In this document: positions 55,391 to 64,000 of the stretch, in pieces | Layout of the letters: the number at the start of each line of letters is the position of its first letter | How positions within the stretch are numbered: position 1 is the first letter of the stretch | Origin: Hypericum androsaemum | Lineage: Eukaryota > Streptophyta > Magnoliopsida > Malpighiales > Hypericaceae | DNA: 64,000 nt | Reading direction: 5' to 3' | Assembly: GCA_963995505.1 (NCBI GenBank) | Contig: OZ023195.1 | Span: 7,212,109 to 7,276,108, forward strand | The notes under the pieces: model-generated | What the model was told of the DNA's origin: nothing | What the model saw: the letters and a program-made list of their open reading frames with translations, nothing else | Database searches by the model: none | Position numbers and translations under genes: made by a program

Positions 55391-56968
55391 CTACCATGGA
55401 GTGAACCCACCAACCTCTTCCTCTGGGGGAGCGGGAAGGTTAAGATCGATTAGCGTAGGAATTGTTATGTTTGGCGCGTCCTCCTTAATGACCAGAGTTC
55501 TGTCCTCTGCACTTCCAACAAAATGGGACCGCTTGTGACCGCCTAATGCCTGACCTGAACGGAAAACCTTTGAGCAGAAGGGGCACTCGTGCATTTTGCC
55601 TTTTCGTGACCCCAACTTCTTCTCTGCTTTGCTTGAAGAACTCTGATGAACCGGATTCTTCCTGGTGGAAGGTTCAATGTTCTTACTGCTACCAGGGACA
55701 TAGTTAATATCTTCACCATTGTCGATTCCCCCATTCTTGGAGTAATATATGAAGCCATTAGTCTTTCTTTTGCCAACTTTTTGCTCACCAAGACTGGGAG
55801 TTCTGCCTCTCTTTTGGAGCTCGGGATTGTAGAAACCATTCTTAGCTAAGGCCCTATCAGCAAGTTCATCGCCATCACCCTCGATAACGTTCTTGCGTAA
55901 TTCAGCCTTAATGCGTCTAAACCTACTCAATCTTTTCCCCATCTCAGAATCGAATCGGCCACAGAACCCAGATCCAAGCTCTGCTTTACCATTCAGCATT
56001 TCATCATTCCTACCAACCACATCATGAGAAGGATCGAATTCAACCTTGTTCGGCCCATTCCTGAAGTACCCAGAATCAGAATTCTCCAGCTCATCATTCT
56101 CATTCTCCATCGATACTTCCTCCTCCTGTTGCTTCGACTTCTTCATCAGCAAGTACAGATTATCCTCGAACTCGTGATGAGGACCAACGTTCTTCGCACC
56201 AACTCTTCGTGACTTGGCAGGTGAGGACTTGGTCTCTAAAACAACAGAGGTATTGTCAGAAGAATTGCCGATCGAACTAAAGCAACCTTTGAAGCTAGAA
56301 TCCCTCGACAACAGCATCAAGCACATGGCCACCTCCTCCTGCTCCTGCTCCTGCTCCTGCTCCATATCGGAACCAGTAGACAACGAATCATTCCCAGAAG
56401 AGGTGTAAACACACCTAGCATTGTACTTAACCCTCTCCGATCTCCTCCTCTTGATAGGAGCAGAAGTCTCGGTATCCGATTGGTCATCCATAACCAGCTT
56501 CTCGCTGGTCACCGAGTAGTGATCCTCCAGATTCTGGTGGTGGTTGTTGTTTCTAGAGTGACAAGCCATGTGACCACATAAAGCCTTAAGCGATTGGAAC
56601 CCTTTACCACATTCCTTACAAACCTTGTCCTGAAGCAGATTAGAGTTGCTCAAATCAAACAAAAACCTCTTGGTCTTCCTGGGGTTCTCCCTAAGCCCAT
56701 AACTAGTCTGGCCAGCAACAAGAGCCTCACCGCTAGGACCGGAGAATTCCCTCTTGCTGCTGTTGCTCCCATTGTCATATCCACCAACATTACCCTGGCC
56801 TTGGTGATTGGCATAGTTGCTTTGGTTATTAGCTTCCTCGGTTACATCAGTTGAGCTCACATTGAGATGGATCCTGATGTGGCCACCCAAGGACTTGCCA
56901 CATGGGTACCTCTTGTTGCAGAACTTGCAAACAAATCTCTTCTTCTGGTTTGCTTCCATTGCTATCAA
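55391..56968 (-). CDS. C2H2 zinc-finger protein, three fingers with EAR motif
   Basis: 525 residues in one coding exon. Finger 1 FVCKFCNKRYPCGKSLGGHIRIH (C14, C17, H30, H34); finger 2 CKECGKGFQSLKALCGHMACH (117-137); finger 3 CPFCSKVFRSGQALGGHKRSH (462-482) with the plant QALGGH signature. DLNLPAP at 508-514 is an EAR-type repression motif. These are features of plant C1-type ZAT-like regulators, which bind DNA in the nucleus and recruit co-repressors. Long disordered, charged linkers separate the fingers, with basic patches (KRRRSERVK near 173). A second ATG three codons downstream (MEANQKK) is an equally good start. The 5' side (57.1-57.9 kb) has CAG and CT microsatellites typical of a 5' UTR. 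The frame is intact. From memory it corresponds to the Arabidopsis At1g26590 type. Confidence 0.93.
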   Translation of the reverse strand: MIAMEANQKKRFVCKFCNKRYPCGKSLGGHIRIHLNVSSTDVTEEANNQSNYANHQGQGNVGGYDNGSNSSKREFSGPSGEALVAGQTSYGLRENPRKTKRFLFDLSNSNLLQDKVCKECGKGFQSLKALCGHMACHSRNNNHHQNLEDHYSVTSEKLVMDDQSDTETSAPIKRRRSERVKYNARCVYTSSGNDSLSTGSDMEQEQEQEQEEVAMCLMLLSRDSSFKGCFSSIGNSSDNTSVVLETKSSPAKSRRVGAKNVGPHHEFEDNLYLLMKKSKQQEEEVSMENENDELENSDSGYFRNGPNKVEFDPSHDVVGRNDEMLNGKAELGSGFCGRFDSEMGKRLSRFRRIKAELRKNVIEGDGDELADRALAKNGFYNPELQKRGRTPSLGEQKVGKRKTNGFIYYSKNGGIDNGEDINYVPGSSKNIEPSTRKNPVHQSSSSKAEKKLGSRKGKMHECPFCSKVFRSGQALGGHKRSHFVGSAEDRTLVIKEDAPNITIPTLIDLNLPAPPEEEVGGFTPW

Positions 56969-57339
56969 TCAGTTGATCCAAATTCTGAACCCAGCAAACA
57001 AACTAGACCACCAAAAACAGAGCAAACCAAACGAAGATCATTCAAAAAGCTGCTGCATTTTGATCTTTCCTTAGGAACCAAACAACAAAGCAGCAACAAC
57101 AGAAGTAACGTACCAGAACTTCACCTTTGAGCAGGGAAAGTAACAGCTTAGTAGAGAAGCAACCCCAGATCAAAGCAAGGAGAAGAGAGGAGAAGAGCAG
57201 AGAACAGATGGATCTCTCCAAAGTTTGTATCTTTCTCCACCAGCTGATTTGATGATCAACAGAGAATCAGAAAAGTGTAATGAAGAGATGTGACAGTTTC
57301 TGACAAAGTAGAAGAAAATCACAAGACCCACCACCAAGG

Positions 57340-57362
57340 CAGCAGCAGCAGCAGCAGCTGAA
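57340..57362. repeat. (CAG)n microsatellite in the probable 5' leader of the C2H2 gene
   Basis: About six GCA/CAG triplets in a row. It gives a poly-alanine upstream frame on the minus strand, which I do not count as a gene. Confidence 0.85.
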
Positions 57363-57767
57363 GAAGCAGAAACAGAAGAAGCAGGCCCTCCAAATCCCAT
57401 ATGTTCCCACCAATACACAATTAAAGACTGATGCTTTTATGTCTATAAAGTACACTCACACACCAAACACACACACAGTAGTATTATTGTTCCCTTAGTT
57501 CTTTCTAGTAAAAAGCAGGCAGCAGAAACAGAGCTAAAAATGGTGCTACTGGAGGTTGAATTCTTCTTTTCTTCTTTTTTTTTTAAACAGAAAATGAGGA
57601 ATGCAGCCCAGAAACGTGTTAAAGATTGAAACTTTGGAACTGGGTTCGAGAGATTTTAATGGTTAAGATGAAAATTCAAAGGCTTTGAAGAAGATTGGGT
57701 CGCAAAGGATGGCGATGAACAGGCCTCTATAAAAGAACAATCAAAGCACAACCATGACTCTTTCCAT

Positions 57768-57804
57768 TTCTCTCTCTCTCTAACCCCCCTCTCTCTCTCT
57801 CTAA
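57768..57804. repeat. (CT)n microsatellite, interrupted
   Basis: Two CT runs separated by AACCCCC. On the minus strand this is a GA-rich element upstream of the C2H2 gene, a common feature of plant core promoters and 5' UTRs. Confidence 0.85.
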
Positions 57805-59103
57805 AATCCTCACACCTAGGCACCCACCCACAACAACATTCTACTAGTACTTCCTCCCCTGTCTCTTCCTCCCTTTTTATATTTTCCCCTTTTTTATTCA
57901 CTTTTTTCCATTTTTTATAATTTTATTTCTTTCTCTTTCAGTCTTTTGTTGTTGTGTGTGTTGTAGTTGGAGGAGAATTCCATGCATGGAAGCAAAAAGC
58001 CCATTAAAAATATCAAAAAAGGCAAGAAAAGATTGCCGGCACGTGTTCTCGTTTGAGAGCAATTCGCTTACCGGGATCGGACGGCTGAGATTTGATCTTT
58101 GTAGCTCCAGGATCCCTACAAGTTGGGATTTCTTGGAGATACTCTGTTACCACGTTTGTGCTCATGCAATACTAACTCGAGATATTTTAATTAGTATAAC
58201 TTTTTACTAATTAATTTAAATACGGGGCGAATTATTTATTTGTTAATAGAGCTGAGTGTCTTGTCATAGCTGGCTTCTTGCTATTAACATGTCAGCTTCT
58301 AAGCTCAGCTGGTGCTGTTAGTTACCTGATTCTATCCGCTTGGCCTCTTCCCTTTGCCTCCTCGTGTCCTCTTGCCTCTCTTCTTGCACCGCCAAAACCA
58401 AGGTTTTAGAAATGGGGTTGGATTGAGTGGGACAAACCTTGTCCTCACTGAAATGGATCAAAGTTTTTGAGTTATAAACCTTGTCCTCAGATCTGTAGAC
58501 ACGATTTTTAATAAAATTTGGTCCAAACGAAATTTCCTCCGTAGGAATAACTTTTATGTTGTCCCTACTCAATCCAAAACTTTTAGAAATGATCGTAGGT
58601 GATCCGGAATTTCTCCCAATATTTGCGCTGCCTATTTTTTGGGCTTTTTTTCCTATTAACAGTAGACCATTGGGAAAAAAACTTTTTCGATTTCATGGAA
58701 TCCTCGTAACGTAGGTATTAAATACACCTATTTGCTCACCATGTTTTTTGCATTAATATATGCGCCATTTATATATTAACGATGACTCATATTAACTGAT
58801 ATATTTGTAATTTTATTTTTATCAAAATATTTCGAATTCAAATTAAAAAAAATAATATTGTTAATTATTTATTAAGAGATTTTACTACTTTCGAAAATTA
58901 CGTCAAACTTAAAATAGAATATGCGCCATTTATATCTGCCAGATCAGGATTTGAAAGGGCAACACACTGCCATTTACTAATTAAGATCCATCATTATCTC
59001 GTTTCCCCCACCGTTTCCGCACCCTTTTCCATTAAAGGATCAATATTTTCCCTAAAATAACTTGTGATTGTGTAAATTGAAGTATATCAATTTTGTAGAA
59101 ATG

Positions 59104-59106
<3 letters not shown>

Positions 59107-59135
<29 letters not shown>

Positions 59136-59136
59136 C
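59107..59136. repeat. (TA)n microsatellite
   Basis: About 14 TA dinucleotides without interruption. Confidence 0.95.
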
Positions 59137-60725
59137 TACATAAGTAAATCATATCCGGATATCTGATCATCTCGAAAAAACGTAAATCATGAACAAGCAG
59201 AGTGTTACTACGTTAGTGCTATCTTTTTATTCAATCACTTGAAAATAAAATTATATATATATAATGTAATTTCCTGGAACTAATGCCTTTGGATCCGTTT
59301 TGCTTTCTTCCACCGATGAGAACATTTCAAGCTGTACTTACTCCCCAATAGAATTTCTAGTTTCCGTCATTTTCCAAGAAAACAGATTCCAATTTCTTTC
59401 TGCTAAATATTGCACCTCTACTTAGAGTTGCTTTGATTCAGTCAACCAATTTTTCCTACTTATGTGCTTGTCTATTTCTTAAACCAAGATACTTAATTTC
59501 GAGTTTAAATCTTTGAAAACACAACAACTTTAAATAACTATTGAGAAAATTTTAACATTCAATTTAGAATAACCGGCTCAACAAAGTTTGGATAACAAGT
59601 GTTATAAAAAAACTAAGACCCATATCAGATATATTCTTAGGCTGTTGCTATCTTGCTGTGTGATATACTCACACTTATAAGATTCGAGGACAGTAACACA
59701 GAGATTAGCTAATTTCAGCCTTTCACTAGGTTTTGAATGTAAATTATATTTAAATAACTCTATTAAACTAGATCGAACTCCTTACGCGACTAGTGGTCCG
59801 ATGTCGTTTGCGTCGTTTACAAAGCAAGTTATTCCAAAAACAAACGTGTGGTATGTAAGTTGTGAAGAAAAATCAACTTTTATTAGGTTTCTAAAGTCTA
59901 GAGATCAGTCATTGGACCCCCCCCATTAATGCAATCCTAAACGGAATCCTTTTATTTTACCAGTTGGCATCTTCTTTGATCCAAAATCCAACATTTATTA
60001 ACTATATTTCTCAATAAAATCATAATTTTTTTACCCGATTGAGTTGATTGTCGTTGAGACACCATTTTCTAATGGGCTGTTTGTATGTATGAATGACGAA
60101 ACATTCAGAAGATGGCCCCACCAAATATGGAATTGTTTTTTTCCAAACGTGGAGAGCAACATGCGAAGCTTTCCTTCCTGGAAATATGTTGGGGGTTTCG
60201 TTTGGAGTCAATCAAGTAAGTTGACACGTATTTTTCCTCCTCGGTACACTGTCTCGTTTGTTTCATTACTCTCCTGCTTGCTTTCTGACCAAAAACAGGA
60301 CAGATTGGACTTGAAATACGAGGTCCGTCTTCTACGTTGAAAAATCATGTATGTGCACAATGTGGCAAATTTTCGGAGTTGGTTTAAGTGGTAAGAGATT
60401 GGAGTTCTCTTAAAAAGTCTTATTTAAAATTTTACAAATAAAAAAATCACTGTTTCAAGAATCATCTCCTAAAATAGCACGGCAAAAGTGAGAATCCTCT
60501 TCTCTCTTAATTCTACTAATTTCTGGGAAATGTCAAAATTGCAGCATACTACTAAATCGCTGTCATTTAAAATGACGAGAGTATTTTTTTTTTTTTTGAA
60601 GATAAATTTTTTATCCCTGATTACAAATGCCTGTGATTGAACCCTTAATCTCCATAATTCATAGACTTTTTAAATTGTTAGGTCAAATACCTTTCGGTGA
60701 CTTAGAGAGCATTTCTACGAGCTTT

Positions 60726-60982
60726 TCCACGAGGGTCCAGGTAACGATGGTGGTCATGATCTAGACGATTGATTTTACAATTTGCTTTCGGCTGTACGTA
60801 AACGAGGCCGTAATCTTACCCTCTTCAGGCCTGGCAGTAAAGCGGATTTCTCAACTCTGGTTGATGATGGCTCAACCAAAAGGGCCAAGTTCCACATGAA
60901 GTTGCCACCCAGAAGCCGACACCAACGAGGTTCAACCATAACCCATCACATCGCCAAAATTATAAAACATAATCATCACTGA
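60726..60982 (+). pseudogene. Short gene-like relic, not recognised
   Basis: The frame FHEGPGNDGGHDLDD, stop, FYNLLSAVRKRGRNLTLFRP, DFSTLVDDGSTKRAKFHMKL, PPRSRHQRG is more protein-like than its surroundings (mixed charged composition, no simple repeat), but it has an in-frame stop and no partner exons nearby. I cannot assign a family. Confidence 0.25.
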
Positions 60983-61458
60983 GCTACTACTAATCATCTC
61001 AACAACCAAAAGGATCATCTGCATTTAACTAGCGATTATTCATGTCATGTCCAACTCAAATCAGTCGAATCAATCAGTATATATCCAAAACCAAGTATTT
61101 TTTCCAACCACACAGAGATCGTATGAAACGAAGCAAAGAACAAGTTTCGAATTGAGAAGACGTTTTCCACATCTCAAAGCTTCCATTCCATATGAAGTAC
61201 ACGGGAGAAATTAATCTCTTTGTTTCATTTTCTTGTTTCTGATTTTTTTTTTCTGGGCAGATGGTGCTTTTACCCTTTTTTGGTCCCCTTTCTCCATCTT
61301 GAGGATAGAAGAGAGCGGGGTGTCTATCTAAGCTACTCCTAAATCATGGACAAAAAGAAGAACCAAAAGAGAAAATCGAAGTTTTGCAGGAGGACCAGGC
61401 CTGCCCGACCCTAGAAAAAGGGAGCACGCACATAGCAAGGATCGTCGTCCCGGCGGAA

Positions 61459-63207
61459 CTAGCTGATGCCATGGCCGTTTATTGTCTGGTCGTCACACGT
61501 TCCTTCCCCGAAAATTTCTTCAATCATGTTGCACGTCGGTAGAAGATCCACCCCCATCATGCTACCGAAACGGACATCCCAGAGTCTAGAATCACATGGA
61601 TCCAAAAGCAACACCTGACCATCCCCATTGCTGCACCCATCTGAGACACTAGGGAAGCATTTTCCAGGAGCATTGTCATGTACACTACCTTCATATCTGT
61701 TTCCTGCATCAATGTCATCCGGCTGGAACTCAAAAGACAAGCATGAGTCTCCTTGGGAAGCAAACTCGGCCCAAACTGACCCTGTTTTGCTATCCACAAT
61801 CTTAGGTGCAGGATCAAGTCTACTGTCATTGAAAGACGCCGTATCAAATCCTTCTAGTCCATAGTCAACCCCAGAATCTTCACCAGTAGCATCTCCACTA
61901 CCATCTCCCAAGTCACCCTGATCACCGTCAGAGTCATCACTGTTGTCATCATCCTCATCCTCATCCTCATCCTCATCTTCAGTCAGAATATCACCCATCT
62001 GCTTCACTTCATCAGACTGGTCCAGCGGGGACTCAACACCAGAGTCTTCATCCTCCTTGGAAACCTTGTAAGAGTTCCTATTGTTTCCATGCCATTCATC
62101 GTCATCGCTATCGATGTCCAGAAAGTTAGACCTATTCTGTGAGGCCCTCCTCCGAAGCATGAACACGTTGAAATAATAGCTTATAATTTCCATGGTGGAT
62201 CGGGTGGGAAACACTTCTGACAGGTGCTTCCAGAAGTTACGGCCCAACGATGCAGGATTGGAGTATATGACTCCATGGAAAACTCTTTCCTCTTCCTCAC
62301 TCCATTGACATGCCACATCTTCTCCCATCTCATAGAACCCGAGATCAACAAATTTCTCATGCCCGATACATCTCCTCAATTTCTCCCGAGCTTCCATTAT
62401 GTGCTGACGCGCACATCTAATGGAATCTGCATCAGGGCAGTTACAATCCGTTCGCCCAACTCCAACCTCCTTGTCCAATATTGATTCTCTGCCTGGCATT
62501 GAAATTATACATGACCCTATCAGCTTCTTTTCCTCATCATGAATATAGCAGTCTAGTCCTGAGAAAGAATGGACATTTGGATCATATGACCTTGAATGCT
62601 CTAAGCTATCCTTATCCCCATTCCAATATGGAAGAACAGCTTGATGATCTGATCCAACAGGAATTTGTTTCCTGGGATTGGGGTCCAAGTAAGATATACA
62701 GACATCCTCGGAAGGAACATCCATTCTTCTTGAAAAACCGTGACCAAAATATTCTGGGAACACAGGGTACTCTGATGCAAACCAAGGATCATCATCAGAA
62801 GAACTGCTTGAGATAACTGGTAATGAAACATTAGTATCAATGCCTTGGGCCAAATTTGGAATTTGAGGGACCCTTTTATTTCCAAAATGGTCATGCCCCT
62901 CGAACTTTTCCATGCTTCTATCATAGCATCCTGGTTAATGGTAAACGAGAATCAGAAGAAATGTATTTCATATCAACCACCAAAAAACCTTTCTGGTAAT
63001 AATAGAACCTTGCATGACATACAAATTCAAGGACCAGACAGAATGTCTATAAAGGCCATTACCATCAAATAGTAGCTCAGACTTCTGGGCGGCAGTACAA
63101 GGAACACTGTCTACAAATTGACTACACTTATCAATGCATGGCACTCTAGAATGCTTAAAAGTAAGTCCCTGAAGTTCTTCACCATCAAAAGGCCGTTTGA
63201 ATCCCAT
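61459..63207 (-). CDS. ELM2/SANT (Myb-like) nuclear protein, two coding exons
   Basis: Exons 63207-63063 and 62930-61459 join to 1617 nt (538 residues). The ATG at 63207 (MGFKRPFDGEELQGLTFKHS) is in frame across the intron (GT at 63062, AG at 62931) with the downstream frame, so the ATG at 62913 is internal. An ELM2-like motif RKQIPVGSDHQAVLP lies at about 135-149 and a SANT/Myb-like domain (QWSEEEERVFHGVIYSNPAS ... IISYYFNVFMLRRR) at 257-310. A long acidic run (TEDEDEDEDEDDDNSDDSDG) follows at about 365-384. ELM2-SANT proteins bind histone deacetylase complexes, so a chromatin role in the nucleus is likely, by family only. A 5' UTR intron is suggested: acceptor TTCCAG at about 63214, donor GTAAAG at 63788. 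Resembles Arabidopsis At1g26580 from memory. Confidence 0.9.
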
Positions 63208-64000
63208 TTTTTCCTGGAAGAGAAACACACATTGCATCAATGCCTAGAAGGGTGATATATGTACAGAAATGCCAAACCAAAAAAAAATGAAAGAAACTGA
63301 CAAACTCCAAGCCAAAAGACAAGAAGTATACAGTACTTTTTTTCCAAATGATGGCACAAACTCATGCTATTTAGTAAAACGAGAACAAGGTACGTAGCTA
63401 TTGCACACAACGACGCACTTGTAAATAGGTAAGAATGTGCTCTTAACTTATCAACATCGATACAGTAGCAGAACTATACCAAGATACAAAACATATTACA
63501 CTTCAGCTGACAGGACAGTAGCGCATTATGCATTCCAGTACAAGAAGGAAACAACTTTCAGGAAAAGGGCAAAATGATAACCACTTCGTTTCACAAGCTC
63601 GGTTCATGCATTTAAGTAAGTGCATTTGTAGCATACATCAGAATGAAAATTCAGACACCTTTCATACAAGTAATTTCAAGAAAAAAATGTATCCAAAACG
63701 CGCAAAATATTAGTGACGGGCAAATGTACACAACTAAGAAGAAATTTTCAAATTGCCACGTCATCATAAGCCAATTGAAGTTCTTTACCTAAAGAATCCG
63801 ACGAACCGAAGCTTCAAAAACAGCAGAGGGGTACAAGACTCGAAATTGAGAGGAACTGACAGCCAATTTTGTCCCAAGTAGAATGTAAAGGCAGTTTAGA
63901 GGCGCGAGAAGATAAAGCCCCAAACTAATTTCCCAATCTAACAAACCCTAATCCTAAATCCCCAATTCACAAGCGGGGAGGCAAAATTACAAGCCAAACA
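63208..64000 (-). other. 5' UTR, 5' UTR intron and start of the ELM2/SANT promoter
   Basis: On the minus strand TTCCAG at about 63214 and TAG|GTAAAG at 63788 fit a 5' UTR intron of about 570 bp; the exon upstream (63789 to about 63970) is GC-richer and has no ATG-led frame of note. Short open frames within the interval are not protein-like. Confidence 0.5.

Larger units (their letters stand above)
57905..61440. other. Intergenic, no certain gene
   Basis: AT-rich, with a (TA)n run at 59107-59136. 58318-58572 (minus) has an 84-codon frame with a repeated SEDKV phrase and no match I know. 60044-60340 (plus) has a 98-codon frame with no match. 61200-61450 is probably the 3' UTR of the ELM2/SANT gene. 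Confidence 0.45.

Noticed and set aside
55184..56854. Several plus-strand frames of 60-90 codons
   Set aside because: They are antisense shadows of the C2H2 gene and its 3' UTR.
57170..57418. Minus-strand 82-codon frame with poly-alanine
   Set aside because: It comes from the CAG microsatellite in the C2H2 leader. At most it is an upstream frame, and no conserved feature supports it.
45580..61440. A CLE peptide gene expected here from remembered Arabidopsis order (CLE9/CLE10)
   Set aside because: I looked on both strands for an RLVPSGPNPLHN-like stretch between and around WRKY57, C2H2 and ELM2 genes and found none. It may be lost, or too diverged to see by eye.

Overview
This window is nuclear DNA of a flowering plant, most likely a eudicot. 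The evidence is spliced genes with GT-AG introns, plant-specific families (WRKY, EAR-motif C2H2 fingers, laccase, nuclear intron maturase), very AT-rich spacers, and plant retroelements primed by initiator tRNA-Met. It is transposon-rich: only three loci look like intact protein-coding genes, all in the right third.

Left part (1-12 kb): the 3' end of a Ty1/copia element (1-1396), snap-back MITE copies (1.6-2.55 kb), a second MITE with a tandem-repeat core (2.70-3.00 kb), an LTR-like block full of tandem repeats (4.2-5.6 kb) and one nearly complete Ty3/gypsy chromovirus with two 485-bp LTRs and a 5-bp target duplication (5885-11532).

Pseudogene cluster (12.6-19.0 kb): four broken gene pieces lie close together. 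They are a nuclear group II intron maturase (minus), a macro-domain plus CRAL-TRIO (GDAP2-type) gene that keeps its introns but carries frameshifts, stops and an exon loss (minus), a LINE endonuclease fragment (plus) and the 5' part of CDC5 (minus).

Mobile and relic zone (19-41 kb): a long inverted-repeat element (21.37-23.05 kb), a tandem-repeat LTR-like block (23.6-24.4 kb), a RING-H2 ATL relic next to a Helitron helicase tail and Helitron 3' end (25.5-26.56 kb), an unrecognised two-exon relic overrun by a ~21-bp tandem array (27.4-28.6 kb), a small gypsy-type LTR element holding a reverse-oriented laccase exon (28.8-31.7 kb), a FAR1-domain relic between repeat arrays (32.2-34.9 kb) and a 177-bp / 21-bp / 16-bp tandem-repeat complex with strong hairpins (35.5-36.7 kb).

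Right part (41-64 kb): WRKY57-like gene (plus, three exons); a tandem array of four Cassandra-type 5S-bearing LTRs with two other solo LTRs nested inside (47.45-50.18 kb); a second copy of the tandem-core MITE; a three-finger C2H2 repressor-type gene (minus, single coding exon); and an ELM2/SANT nuclear protein gene (minus, two coding exons). From memory of Arabidopsis, the order GDAP2-type / WRKY57 / C2H2 / ELM2 merges two duplicated chromosome 1 segments (near At1g69310-69340 and At1g26580-26590), so this looks like an ancestral gene block that has been heavily invaded by transposons and has lost its GDAP2-type copy.
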